The notes: generated from the sequence alone by a model not told the origin. 64,000 nt of DNA from Aquamicrobium zhengzhouense (GCF_016124105.1 NZ_JADGMQ010000002.1:434001-498000), one strand, 5' to 3'; positions 23,650 through 32,419 are shown, counted from the stretch's first letter. Numbers and translations are program-made.

Positions 23650-24509
23650 TGAGTGGCGTTCGCTACAGCATCATTCCGGCTGCCGCCGTGGTCGATGAGC
23701 GTGTTTCGGATCTGCATCTGCGGATTTTGGCGATCTTCGGCAAGGCCTCGGACGCCAATGGCTGGCTGCGGGCCAATCAGACCGCGCTTGCGCGCCAGAT
23801 GGGCCGGGCGCGCGAGACGATCAACCGTGCGATCGCGGACCTCGTAGAGTGGGGCTATTTGCGCAAGCAGGCCCGATACAGCGGCAGCGACGGTCGCCAG
23901 CTGATCAATGATTATCAGGTGGTGATGGATCGGCCTCATCCTCAGGAGGAAGAGGCTTCGGAACCAGTCAAACCGGCTCCCCCCTGTGATCCCCAGATCA
24001 CCCCCCCCTGTGACGTACAGATCACAGGGGGTGTGACGTCTAGAGATCACACCATAGATACGACCCCTTTTCTTCATCTCCCGATGAAGAGGGGCCCCCG
24101 CTCGCAAAAAGCGCCGGCCTGTCGGTTGCCTGAAGATTTCGAGCCAGATCTCGACTGGGCGGTGAAAGCAGGCATGCCAGCCGACGTCGCACGGCGGGAA
24201 CGCGACAAGTTCCGGGACTACTGGCGGGCAAGAGCCGGGAAAGACGCGCTCAAGGCCGATTGGCCTGCGACATGGCGGAACTGGATCCGCCGATCGCTCG
24301 AAAGTCCGCCCGGAAGACAGGCCAAGCCGCCACCGGGACGAGACAACCTTGCCGACTACCTCAACCGCAATTTCGCACCGATGGAGAATTTCCATGACAG
24401 CGATTTCCCAGCAGGACCCACGATTGACGCCAGCCCGTCCCGAGGAAGTGCTCACAGCGCTCAGGCTTCTCTGCAACTCGCTGCGCCCGATGGAAGGCAG
24501 CGACATTGA
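23649..24509 (+). CDS. Replication initiator-like protein with N-terminal winged helix
   Basis: 286 residues. The N-terminal 95 residues are a winged helix (DLHLRILAIFGKASDANGWL, RQMGRARETINRAIADLVEW). A Pro-rich linker follows and then a DnaT-like segment, FRDYWRARAGKDALKADWPA with TWRNWIRR, known from phage replication proteins that recruit the helicase loader. ATG 23649 has GGAGG six bases upstream; ATG 23646 is possible. Its last 116 bases overlap the next gene in another frame, which is unusual and may mark a lost earlier stop. Confidence 0.72.
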   Translation: MSGVRYSIIPAAAVVDERVSDLHLRILAIFGKASDANGWLRANQTALARQMGRARETINRAIADLVEWGYLRKQARYSGSDGRQLINDYQVVMDRPHPQEEEASEPVKPAPPCDPQITPPCDVQITGGVTSRDHTIDTTPFLHLPMKRGPRSQKAPACRLPEDFEPDLDWAVKAGMPADVARRERDKFRDYWRARAGKDALKADWPATWRNWIRRSLESPPGRQAKPPPGRDNLADYLNRNFAPMENFHDSDFPAGPTIDASPSRGSAHSAQASLQLAAPDGRQRH

Positions 24510-24948
24510 GATGACGCTTGCCGGCTACCGGGTTGCACTTGAAGGATGCCCGGCCTGGGCAATCGCCAATGCGGTGCGGCGCTTCCTGCAGGGCAAGGTT
24601 CCACATCAGAGCAAGGTGTTCTGCCCAAAGCCGCCGGAGCTGCGGGAAGCGGTTGATGCAGTGATGGCTCCGGTGCTGAGGCAGATCGAAGACGAAAAGC
24701 GGCGGGGCCGGCTACGGGAAGAAGCCGCACGCTTTGCCTCACCAGTTGTGCGCACCGACGGCGAGAAGGCACGGGCAGCGCAGCTTTATGCCGAGTTTTG
24801 CCGAAAACATGCCGAGACTGCTTCAGCGGGGCACATCAGCGAGCCAGAGCGGGCAACGCTTGATCCGGAAAAGCTGGCGATGATCCCGGATGCGCCCACA
24901 ACCTTCGAGCGTCTCGCCTGGATCAGCCGGGGAGGCCAGCATGGCTAA
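24394..24948 (+). CDS. Phage replication-associated protein, unknown function
   Basis: 184 residues. The N-terminal ARPEEVLTALRLLCNSLRPM and YRVALEGCPAWAIANAVRRF, with KVFCPKPPELREAV, resembles small phage proteins found beside replication initiators. The middle is a charged helix (RQIEDEKRRGRLREEAARFA). It starts 116 bases inside the preceding gene and ends 8 bases into the next, so translation coupling is likely. No enzymatic motif is seen. Confidence 0.65.
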   Translation: MTAISQQDPRLTPARPEEVLTALRLLCNSLRPMEGSDIEMTLAGYRVALEGCPAWAIANAVRRFLQGKVPHQSKVFCPKPPELREAVDAVMAPVLRQIEDEKRRGRLREEAARFASPVVRTDGEKARAAQLYAEFCRKHAETASAGHISEPERATLDPEKLAMIPDAPTTFERLAWISRGGQHG

Positions 24949-25573
24949 CTCACGCGAGATGGAACGCCTGTTTCGCCGGACCTGGTCTTCCTGGCCAACG
25001 TTCCTGACCGACAGCCACGGGGCTGCATGGAAGGCATGGCAGGGGCTAACGCAGGAAGAACGGAATGAAGCTGCCGAGCGTAGCGGAGATTATGTGAGCA
25101 CGGTGCGTGATGCTGGTGGCAGCGTCTGCACCTTCGGGGTCTACCTCGCGGAAAAGCGCTGGCAGGGACTGCCGAGGCAGGAAGTGCCGTTCGATGAGTT
25201 TGCCACGCCCTTCTCCAAGGCGTGGTGCGCATGGATCCTCGCACATCTCCTGACATCCGCCGATCAGGCCGGGGAAGGATGGCCGCTCGTTGCAGCCTTG
25301 TTTGCAGCCGCGAGACGAAGGAAGGGCGCACGTTTTGCCCGCCGCTGGCACGAGCTTGGCGCAGGTTTTGAGCCGGTGCCGGTTCGCTCGACCATCTTTG
25401 AGGCTTGGCAGGCGTTCTTCAAGGAAAAGGGTTGGCCGTGGTTTCCAGATCCCGGCCAGCAGCCAGTCTTGTTCTTTCCGAAAGGCGGGCCGGAAGGACT
25501 GACAGCATTTGAACTAGCAATACTAGGCGAGGAACGGGTCGATGATGGCGGTGAATGTGAAGCAGCTGAGTGA
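24941..25573 (+). CDS. Phage protein of unknown function
   Basis: 210 residues from ATG 24941 (MANSREMERLF). It is rich in aromatic residues (FRRTWSSWPTFLTDSHGAAW, WPLVAALFAAARRRKGARFA, PWFPDPGQQPVLFFPKGG). No membrane segment or known motif. It overlaps the upstream gene by 8 bases and the NusG-like gene downstream by 32 bases. I do not recognise a family. Confidence 0.6.
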   Translation: MANSREMERLFRRTWSSWPTFLTDSHGAAWKAWQGLTQEERNEAAERSGDYVSTVRDAGGSVCTFGVYLAEKRWQGLPRQEVPFDEFATPFSKAWCAWILAHLLTSADQAGEGWPLVAALFAAARRRKGARFARRWHELGAGFEPVPVRSTIFEAWQAFFKEKGWPWFPDPGQQPVLFFPKGGPEGLTAFELAILGEERVDDGGECEAAE

Positions 25574-26222
25574 TGCGCAGCATGCGTGGCTGGATGATGA
25601 GGGGAATGCCATCAACATCGATCGCGCTTGGAAAAAGAGCGACAAGGTGATGGCCGAGCGTCGCCTTGAACAAGGGCTTCTTGCGGCGGCAAGGAAGGAT
25701 GTTCCTGGCGAGCGTCGCTGGTTTGCGCTGAGGACACTCGGCGTCGGTGAGATTGAACTATGTAGTCAGCTGATCGATTCGGGTGTGGATGCTGTGGTGC
25801 CAGTTAAGAAGGTGCAGGTGAAAAGGCGCTTCCAACCACGCTCCTGTCGCACTATCCACAGGCCGGTTTTGAGGGGCCTTGTGTTCGTCAATCTCGTATC
25901 GAGCACAGAAGCATTTGCTGGCCTGTTGCGGGTAAAGGGCGTCGCCGCCTTCGTTGGGAAGGAGGGGCGACCGCATCCGATAGGCGAGCATGAGATGAGG
26001 AAATTCATGGACTTGGCGCAGGAAGGCGCGTTCGACGAACGTTACGCTCCGACCGGCCTGGTGGTAGGCGAGAAGGTGAAAATCGGCGTCGGTCCGTTCG
26101 TTGCTTTCGAAGGAATTCTGACCGGCTATGGCAAAGGGCGAACCGCGCGCGTGATGACCTGGCTGTTCGGTCGTGAGCACCTCGTCGAAGTGAAGCTTGC
26201 GAATCTGGAAAAACTTGGGTAG
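25542..26222 (+). CDS. NusG-type transcription antiterminator, phage-encoded
   Basis: 226 residues. After a 55-residue helical lead comes a NusG N-terminal (NGN) domain: RRWFALRTLGVGEIELCSQL, then VVPVKKVQVKRRFQP and LRGLVFVNLVSS. A KOW-like C-terminal domain follows (GEKVKIGVGPFVAFEGILTG to HLVEVKLANLEKLG). Specialised NusG paralogues bind RNA polymerase to let it pass terminators in long operons. It is the last gene of the early operon and lies before the roughly 24-kb late operon, which suggests it licenses late transcription. The target element is unknown. Confidence 0.85.
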   Translation: MMAVNVKQLSDAQHAWLDDEGNAINIDRAWKKSDKVMAERRLEQGLLAAARKDVPGERRWFALRTLGVGEIELCSQLIDSGVDAVVPVKKVQVKRRFQPRSCRTIHRPVLRGLVFVNLVSSTEAFAGLLRVKGVAAFVGKEGRPHPIGEHEMRKFMDLAQEGAFDERYAPTGLVVGEKVKIGVGPFVAFEGILTGYGKGRTARVMTWLFGREHLVEVKLANLEKLG

Positions 26223-26315
26223 CGATTCTTCCACTGGATGACCGGGGACCGTGAGGCACTTGCCTCCAAACAGCGTAGCCATCACCAACTGGTGAAAGTA
26301 GCTCCTCCCGGCCCA

Positions 26316-26351
26316 GCCCTGACAGAGCGATTTCGCTCATCGATTCAGGGC
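26316..26351. repeat. Nested stem-loop after the NusG-like gene
   Basis: GCCCTGA (26316-26322) pairs with TCAGGGC (26345-26351); inside lies GAGCG-ATTT-CGCTC. There is no T-tract. It could be a terminator, or part of a put/nut-like RNA element for the antiterminator encoded just upstream. Confidence 0.4.
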
Positions 26352-26504
26352 CAGTGCGTAAGCTATGCCTGAATTTCTGTAGGCCTCACCACCTCCACCC
26401 GATCCCGGCTAGGGTTATAATCGCTGTTCGTGCCTTGGAAGCTACCGTGTGAGGCGACGGCGTTGCCGTTAAGTTAGCGGTGAAGCAGCGATGCCGGGAA
26501 GTGT

Positions 26505-26819
26505 TTAATTTCGTTTCCTTCGTTGACAGCAGCTGATGCGTATCGCGATTTCTTCGTCGTCAAATTCAGCCGCTAGTTGGCCGCGATACTCACACCACCA
26601 GTCAACATCGAGCTTGGCGGCCATCACTTTGATGGTGGCGACCTGATCAGCCCACACTGCGTGCCCATCTTTCCAATCTTTGGTGAGGCGACCAATCGTG
26701 AGAGACGATGAGCCGCCAAACTTTTCAGCAAGCACTGCTGCGATTTTTTCGATAGAAAGATGCGTTACCGGCTTCCTTTCGCTCGTTTCGAGCGGAAGAA
26801 AGATCTCGATGGTGTACAC
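26505..26819 (-). CDS. Small conserved protein paired with an XRE regulator
   Basis: 104 residues from GTG 26819, one base after the stop of the upstream HTH gene. It fits a small alphaproteobacterial family: IEIFLPLE at the start, then AVLAEKFGGSSSLTI, and LDVDWWCEYRGQLAAEFDDE with EIAIRI at the end. The function is unknown. The two-gene leftward unit sits between the NusG-like gene and the late operon, and its organisation resembles a toxin-antitoxin or regulator-partner pair, which is inference only. Confidence 0.65.
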   Translation of the reverse strand: MYTIEIFLPLETSERKPVTHLSIEKIAAVLAEKFGGSSSLTIGRLTKDWKDGHAVWADQVATIKVMAAKLDVDWWCEYRGQLAAEFDDEEIAIRISCCQRRKRN

Positions 26820-26820
26820 C

Positions 26821-27123
26821 TCAAGGTATCGCGTCCTTGCCCGAAAGGCCTCCCTCATTGACGAGGTGCTGTAGTCGATCAGTCACCGATCGACTGAACT
26901 TCAGCCGAACGCCCGCGCCGTTAGATCCGCTTTCCGGGATGAAGACAGCGCCGAGATCTTCAAGCGCATCCTTCAGTGCGGTGACAGTGTTTGCATCTGG
27001 TGAGCCGATACCGCGCTCGAAATGCTCGATCACGTCGCGTGAAACGCCTGCATTGTTGGCAAGTTTCGTTCTCGTAACCTGCACCAGTGACCGTGCCGCT
27101 TTGCACATTGGACCAGTTAGCAT
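26821..27123 (-). CDS. XRE-family helix-turn-helix regulator
   Basis: 100 residues from ATG 27123 (ATG 27126 also possible), with GGGAGGGG four bases upstream. The N-terminal MCKAARSLVQVTRTKLANNA with GVSRDVIEHFERG is a standard XRE helix-turn-helix. The later GAVFIPESGSNGAGVRL is the short C-terminal strand seen in rhizobial XRE proteins of this type. It is followed after one base by its partner gene. It points away from the late operon and may control it or itself. Confidence 0.75.
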   Translation of the reverse strand: MLTGPMCKAARSLVQVTRTKLANNAGVSRDVIEHFERGIGSPDANTVTALKDALEDLGAVFIPESGSNGAGVRLKFSRSVTDRLQHLVNEGGLSGKDAIP

Positions 27124-27194
27124 CATCCCCTCCCGCCAGAATTGAGCGGTCCAGACTCTCATGGAACGGCCTACTCTTCAAGGTTCGGCTTGAT

Positions 27195-27761
27195 ATGACG
27201 ACAATCACCGTTCGATGGGCGGACGATCATCTCAAGCGCTATGGGCGCAAGATAAACGAGCTGAACCGCCGCTTCCCGAAAGTTCTGCCGCGCGTCATCA
27301 ACCAGGTTGGCAATCGGGCAAAGACGCAGGTCATTCGCAACCTGACAAAACAGACGGGGCTCCAGCGGCGGGTGATCGTCGAGGCGGTCAAAGTGACGAT
27401 GGCGGGCGGAAAACGCCTTTCCTACGACATGGTGACGAGAGGCGGGAACATCCGCCTCAAATATTTACGGCCGAGGGAAACCGAAGAGGGCGTTGTGGCG
27501 CGGCCATTCGGCAAGCCGACGCTTTATCCGAAAACGTTCATGATGGGCGGAGCGTTTCCTGACCGAAAGAGCGTCGAGAAGTTCAACGGTCACGTGATGT
27601 TCCGCAACCGATCCAAGGGTCGGCACTACACCTTCGCGCGCTCGGGGGTCTTCATCCCGAACGAGATGACGACAGGGGCGACCAAAGGCGCCTTCGAGCG
27701 CACTGCCGCACCGCTTCTTCAAGAGCGGGTCGAGAAGGTGCTGATCAAGCTGATTGGATGA
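27195..27761 (+). CDS. Phage minor tail protein Z (GPZ) family protein
   Basis: 188 residues from ATG 27195. The N-terminal DHLKRYGRKINELNRRFPKV is followed by LPRVINQVGNRAKTQVIRNL, the helical signature of the lambda gpZ family. The C-terminal GVFIPNEMTTGATKGAFERT is also typical. In lambda, gpZ joins head and tail; here it stands alone ahead of the terminase genes, unlike lambda where it lies after the head genes. It probably acts in tail-tube or connector completion. Confidence 0.75.
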   Translation: MTTITVRWADDHLKRYGRKINELNRRFPKVLPRVINQVGNRAKTQVIRNLTKQTGLQRRVIVEAVKVTMAGGKRLSYDMVTRGGNIRLKYLRPRETEEGVVARPFGKPTLYPKTFMMGGAFPDRKSVEKFNGHVMFRNRSKGRHYTFARSGVFIPNEMTTGATKGAFERTAAPLLQERVEKVLIKLIG

Positions 27762-27866
27762 CGGCCCGAGATCGCAGCCCCCCGGGTTCAGGGACCGTAC
27801 CGGTGGCTCCATCTCCCGCGGGAGAGCGCGACTGCCGGATTTGCCCAGTCTGACATCAATTTCATA

Positions 27867-27908
27867 GCCTAAAGTTGGGGCTAAAGACGAGCCTAAAGAA
27901 GGCTAAAG
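27867..27908 (+). repeat. Four short iterons (GSCTAAAG) ending at the terminase small subunit start
   Basis: GCCTAAAG or GGCTAAAG occurs at 27867-27874, 27879-27886, 27891-27898 and 27901-27908, with spacings of 12, 12 and 10 bases. The last one touches the ATG at 27909. Direct repeats next to the small terminase gene are where that protein binds in cos and pac phages, so this is a packaging-site candidate. Confidence 0.55.
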
Positions 27909-28544
27909 ATGCTGGTTGTTTCTAAGGGTGAGTTTGCACGCATGGTGCAGGTCTCTCCTGGCCGCGTCAGCCAGTGGATCGCGGAAGGAAAGATCGGACC
28001 TGACGCGCTGCAAGGTGAAGGCCGCCTGGCCAAAATCATTGTCGACCGGGCGATGGCGCAAGTGCGCCTTCGTCGCGATCCGGGGCAGGTCGTAGGCAAC
28101 GGGATCGCCACCCGGCTCTTCGATGAGCCCGAGTCGGTCGCAGCGGATCAGGAGCGGCTCCCACGAGAACCCTTGGCACTGCCGATCGATCGCAGCGATG
28201 ATGTTGCGCTGCAGATTCAGCAGGAGCGGCTTGAAAGCGAAAAGCGCAAGAACCGGCTTGCCAGCATCGATGAGGCGGTCAAGCTCGGCAAGCTTGTACC
28301 CGCCGATGATGTACGAGCCGAGATGATGCGACTTGCGCGCCAGGTCGACGACGAAAACGCCGCAATGTTGGCGGATTTTGCTAGCGCCATTGCCGGTCGC
28401 TTTGCGGTTCAACAGCGCGATGTGCTTCATTTGTTGCGCGAGATCCGCAACGAGAAGAAGGCAGCGTCGGCTCGACGCGCCTCCGCTCTCGTCGAGGACG
28501 TCCCCGAAACCGTTGAGGTCCAAGTTGAGGTGGGATCTTCATGA
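27909..28544 (+). CDS. Terminase small subunit
   Basis: 211 residues. An N-terminal winged HTH (VSKGEFARMVQVSPGRVSQW) like lambda Nu1 recognises the phage packaging site. A helical oligomerisation part follows (QERLESEKRKNRLASIDEAV) and then residues resembling the DUF1441/Nu1 tail that contacts the large subunit. Four short repeats lie immediately upstream and are its likely binding sites. The stop overlaps the large subunit ATG (ATGA). Confidence 0.82.
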   Translation: MLVVSKGEFARMVQVSPGRVSQWIAEGKIGPDALQGEGRLAKIIVDRAMAQVRLRRDPGQVVGNGIATRLFDEPESVAADQERLPREPLALPIDRSDDVALQIQQERLESEKRKNRLASIDEAVKLGKLVPADDVRAEMMRLARQVDDENAAMLADFASAIAGRFAVQQRDVLHLLREIRNEKKAASARRASALVEDVPETVEVQVEVGSS

Positions 28545-30532
28545 CCTCGATGATTGTCAGCGTTGCCAATGCAAGGCGGATCTCGGCGGAAGTCTTTGCA
28601 GCGGTGATGATGCCGCCGCCGCCAGTCGATTATCTTTCATGGGCCGAGCGAAACATCGTCTTTTCGGAACGCGAAAGTCCGCTGCCTGGGCCCTATAACC
28701 GAGACCTTTTTTTCTACTTCGACGAGATCTTGCGCGCGCTTTCACCCAGTGACCCGTGCCGGATCGTAACGCTCAAAAAGTCGGCGCAGCTTGGCGGGAC
28801 CGTTCTTGCCAACATTTTTTGCGGCGGCTCGATGGATATGGATCCGGGCGACTTTCTTTACGTCCATCCGACCGATTCCAATGCGCAACGCTGGTCGAAG
28901 ATGAAGCTGGCGCCGATGCTGAAGGGAACGACGTCGCTAGCGCGGCTCTTTCCGATGCGTTCGCGCGACGGCCTGGACAGTGTTTTGTACAAGGAGCGGG
29001 TCGACGGGCGCGGGGCGATCCAGATCTCGGGGGCCAACTCGCCGGCCTCGCTCAGCCAGGTGACAATGCGCCGGCAGGTGCAGGATGACCTTGCCAAATG
29101 GGAAATGAACTCGGCCGGTGATCCGGAGACGCAGGCCGACAGCCGCTCGCGAGCACATGAGTTTGCCAAGGTCTTCAAGATCTCGACGCCCCTTGTCGAG
29201 CCTGGATGCCGGATCACGCGCAATTATGAAGATGGCAGCCAGGAGCAGCTTTATCTCCCATGCCCACATTGCGGCCTGCCGCAGGTTCTGGAATGGGAGA
29301 ACTTTCTCCAGTCGATCGACGAAGAGCATCCGGAGCGCGCGCACTTTACCTGCGTTGATCCTGAATGCGGCGGGGTGATTGAAGAATATCACCGCCCGCA
29401 AATGTTCAGAGAGGCGCGTGAGCTCGAGGCGAAAGGCGAGCCTGCTTGGCGGCCAAGACAGCCGCAGATGAAGCGGGTGCATCGCTCCTTTGATTTGTGG
29501 TCGGCGTACTCGTTGTTGCAGAGCTTTGAGCGGATTGCTCGCGAATGGTTATCAGCCAAGGGCGATCCCGCTTCCGAGCAGACTTTCTTCAACGACACAA
29601 TCGGCCGTGCATATCGCACCCTTGGTGAAGCGCCAGCATGGGAACTCTTGCGCGATAGAGGGGCGGAGGCAGAGCGGCCAAGGGGCGCGATCCCGGCGGG
29701 CTATGTGATCGTCACGATCGGAATCGACTGTCAAAAGGATCGGGTCGAATGGCAGGTGGTTGCCTGGGGCCGTGATTATCGCCGCGCGATCGTCGAATAT
29801 GGGATTTTCCCGGGGCATATCAGTGAGGAGAAGACCCGCAAGCTTCTCGATGGGCTGATGGTGCAGACATGGAAGAATCCGCACGGCAGACCGCTTGCCG
29901 CAGATATGATCGCGATCGATGGCAATGCCTGGACAGAAGATGTCTGGGATTGGGTCAGGAAGCACCCGACTTCACGGCTGATAATGGTGCGCGGCGTTCC
30001 ATCTGAATCGGCACCATTGCTTGCTGCAGTCAAGCGCGAGCGGGATGCAAAAACCGGCAAGGTGAAGCGCTATTCACGCCGGTTTTATAATTTTGCGACG
30101 TCGGTTCTGAAGATGGGGTTATACCGCAATCTTGCAAAGGACGATCCGCTGCAACGTGGCTTTGTCGATCTACCTCGCGGGCTTGAAGATGAGTTTTACA
30201 AGCAGCTGACGGCAGAAAGCCGCAAGGCCAAGCGCACAAAGACCGGCTTCATCAAATATGAATGGGTCAAGGATCCCTCGCAGGCAAATGAGGGTCTGGA
30301 TACGCATCTTCAGGCGGAAGCAGCAGCGATCAAGTTTGGTGTGAGGTCGATGCCAGACCAGGCTTGGGATCGCTATGAGGGAGAACGCGAATGCCCGCTC
30401 CCAGAAGCCCAGCTTGATTTCGAAGACGGGCTCTTTGCGCAAGTAGCAACGCCTCCATCTGAAGGATCTGCTCCTGTCGTGTCCGATCCGGCGCCTTCAT
30501 CGCGGCGACGTCGCTGGAACGCCTACAAATAG
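28541..30532 (+). CDS. Terminase large subunit, GpA family
   Basis: 663 residues, the usual size of lambda GpA-type packaging motor and nuclease. The N-terminal ATPase carries VTLKKSAQLGGTVLANIFCG (Walker A variant) and later LYVHPTDSNAQRWSKMKLAP. Two Cys pairs (LPCPHCGLPQ and CVDPECGG) form a zinc-finger-like insert. The nuclease half includes YVIVTIGIDCQKDRVEWQVV with the metal-binding Asp. It cuts and threads DNA into the prohead in the cytoplasm. Followed by the portal gene after 9 bases. Confidence 0.94.
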   Translation: MTSMIVSVANARRISAEVFAAVMMPPPPVDYLSWAERNIVFSERESPLPGPYNRDLFFYFDEILRALSPSDPCRIVTLKKSAQLGGTVLANIFCGGSMDMDPGDFLYVHPTDSNAQRWSKMKLAPMLKGTTSLARLFPMRSRDGLDSVLYKERVDGRGAIQISGANSPASLSQVTMRRQVQDDLAKWEMNSAGDPETQADSRSRAHEFAKVFKISTPLVEPGCRITRNYEDGSQEQLYLPCPHCGLPQVLEWENFLQSIDEEHPERAHFTCVDPECGGVIEEYHRPQMFREARELEAKGEPAWRPRQPQMKRVHRSFDLWSAYSLLQSFERIAREWLSAKGDPASEQTFFNDTIGRAYRTLGEAPAWELLRDRGAEAERPRGAIPAGYVIVTIGIDCQKDRVEWQVVAWGRDYRRAIVEYGIFPGHISEEKTRKLLDGLMVQTWKNPHGRPLAADMIAIDGNAWTEDVWDWVRKHPTSRLIMVRGVPSESAPLLAAVKRERDAKTGKVKRYSRRFYNFATSVLKMGLYRNLAKDDPLQRGFVDLPRGLEDEFYKQLTAESRKAKRTKTGFIKYEWVKDPSQANEGLDTHLQAEAAAIKFGVRSMPDQAWDRYEGERECPLPEAQLDFEDGLFAQVATPPSEGSAPVVSDPAPSSRRRRWNAYK

Positions 30533-30541
30533 GTTTTGACG

Positions 30542-32170
30542 ATGAACGCTCTGACCAATTGGCTGCGCGGTAGCAAGCAGCCGCGGCAGGCTCTCGCACC
30601 GTCGCACAATCAGATCAGCATGCGCTATCTCCGCCCGGACCGGTCAGGTCTTCTTGCGATGCGCAAGGCTATCACGCGCGATGCAAGGCTTGATGTCTTG
30701 GAAGCTGCGGAACGCGCATCGGCGCTTGCGCTCGATTTCATGCATAATTCGGGCTGGATCGCGGGGGCAGCCAGCCAGATTATTGCCGATACGATCGGCG
30801 TCGAACTGAAGCTGAATGCGCGCCCAGATCTTTCACGCCTTGGGTATGACAGCAAGGAGGAGGCCGCGTGGTCACGTCTTGTTGAAGGTGAATGGCGACG
30901 CTGGGCGTGGAACCCTGCCGAATGCGATCTTGCAGGCAAGATGACGGTTCCCGAGATGCTGGATGCCGTCATGCGCGGCTATCTGGTTGCTGGCGAGGCA
31001 TTTGGCGTTCTCGACTTCATGTCGACCGGCCGCCGTGCGCATTACGGGCTCGAGACCGGAACCAAGGTCTCATTGGTTGCCTCACATCGGCTCCCACGCA
31101 CAACGCGCGAATACGAAGGTCTCGATCAGGGTATATTCCACGACGGCTTGGGGCGCGCTCAGGTCTATCGCTTCAAAGCACGAGAAGGCGGGATCGAGGT
31201 TGATCGCGACATTGCCGCTCAAAGCGTCATCCATGTGATGGACCGGGGCGATAACCCCAACAGCCCGCGCGGGATCTCGGTGATTGCGCCCGCGTTGAAG
31301 GTTCTGGCTCAATATGACCAGCTCGCGGATGCAACGCTCGCGACGGCGCTGATGCAGACGATCTTTGCTGCAACGATCAAGAGCCCCGAGCCGAGCGAAG
31401 AAGCGTTCCAGGCGCTGCGCACGCTTGCCGATGATTTTGAAGGGTTCGACGGCGCCAAAGATATTGCGCAGGATCTGATAGACGTCTGGGGAATGCGGAT
31501 TGACGCCTTGAAGGAAAAGGGCGTCTCGATGACGGATCATGCGAGGATCAACCATCTTGGTCCTGGCGAAGAGTTTCAGATGCACACGGCCTCAACGCCG
31601 GGAAGCCAGTATTTGCCGTTCTCGCAGAACCTTCAGCGCGAAATGGCAAGATGCCTTGGCATCACCATGGAAAGTTTTTCCATGGATCATTCCAACGCAA
31701 CCTATTCCTCAACGAGAATGGCTTCATCATCGATCTGGCCGATCGTGGTTCGGCGTCGTGAGCGGATTGCAGCGCCGTTTGCGCAAGGCGTTTATGAAGC
31801 CTGGCTTGAAGAGGCGATTGCCGAAGGCCGAATTCCGCTTAAAGGCGGCTATCGTGCCTTCCTTGCGAACCGCCAGCGGGTGGTCTGGACGGAATGGCGC
31901 GGGCCAGCGATGCCGACGGCTGATCCTTACAAGGATGCGCTTGCCAACAAGGTTGCCCTTGAGACGGGCGCGACCAACCTTCAGCGGATCTATGCGGAGA
32001 AAGGCCTCGACTGGGAAGAGGAAGTCGCTCAGGCCGGCAAGGAAATCGAGAAGCTGCACGAGATCGGCATGGCAATCCCGCACGGCCGTAGTCAGGGCGG
32101 AAACGGTGGTCCGCTGGGCGGAGCTGCGGATGGCATGCGTGAGCCATCACGGGAGCGGCAGGATGCCTGA
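30542..32170 (+). CDS. Portal protein, lambda family
   Basis: 542 residues. The N-terminal SALALDFMHNSGWIAGAASQ and later IHVMDRGDNPNSPRGISVIA are characteristic of lambda gpB-type portals; YDQLADATLATALMQTIFAA and the DHSNATYSS block also fit. It forms the dodecameric ring through which DNA enters and to which the connector binds. ATG 30542 is preferred over TTG 30536. The C-terminus overlaps the gpW-like gene by 8 bases. Confidence 0.92.
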   Translation: MNALTNWLRGSKQPRQALAPSHNQISMRYLRPDRSGLLAMRKAITRDARLDVLEAAERASALALDFMHNSGWIAGAASQIIADTIGVELKLNARPDLSRLGYDSKEEAAWSRLVEGEWRRWAWNPAECDLAGKMTVPEMLDAVMRGYLVAGEAFGVLDFMSTGRRAHYGLETGTKVSLVASHRLPRTTREYEGLDQGIFHDGLGRAQVYRFKAREGGIEVDRDIAAQSVIHVMDRGDNPNSPRGISVIAPALKVLAQYDQLADATLATALMQTIFAATIKSPEPSEEAFQALRTLADDFEGFDGAKDIAQDLIDVWGMRIDALKEKGVSMTDHARINHLGPGEEFQMHTASTPGSQYLPFSQNLQREMARCLGITMESFSMDHSNATYSSTRMASSSIWPIVVRRRERIAAPFAQGVYEAWLEEAIAEGRIPLKGGYRAFLANRQRVVWTEWRGPAMPTADPYKDALANKVALETGATNLQRIYAEKGLDWEEEVAQAGKEIEKLHEIGMAIPHGRSQGGNGGPLGGAADGMREPSRERQDA

Positions 32171-32405
32171 TCAAATCGATTGGTGCGTGCGCGCCACGAA
32201 ACTTCGCGAAGTTGAAATGGCCCTTCTTACCGGGGAGATGGTGACTGAAGCGCGCTTTGGCACCGACATGACACGCTTTGCCAATGCCTCGATTGGTGAA
32301 GTGCGCCGCGCGCTCGATGAAGCGATCCGCAACTGTCAGATCAGCCGAGGCGAGATCCCGTCGCGCCGGCGCTTTGCGGTGCGTGGAATAGCACGCCCCT
32401 ACTAA
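32163..32405 (+). CDS. gpW-like head-tail connector protein
   Basis: 80 residues. The opening DWCVRATKLREVEMALLTGE, the middle FANASIGEVRRALDEAIRNC and a basic C-terminal tail (SRRRFAVRGIARPY) are those of lambda gpW, a small protein that completes the filled head and forms the tail-docking surface. The ATG lies inside the end of the portal gene. Size and position match exactly. Confidence 0.82.
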   Translation: MPDQIDWCVRATKLREVEMALLTGEMVTEARFGTDMTRFANASIGEVRRALDEAIRNCQISRGEIPSRRRFAVRGIARPY

Positions 32406-32419
32406 AGGACCAGTTTGAA

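Noticed and set aside
23142-24506. 454-codon leftward open frame
   Set aside because: Antisense to two well-supported early genes with overlapping starts; the product is Arg/Ser/Pro-rich with no recognisable motif, typical of GC-rich shadow frames.
27867-27908. Short repeats considered as a CRISPR
   Set aside because: The units are 8 bases at 10-12 base spacing with no spacers; no CRISPR array was seen anywhere in the window.
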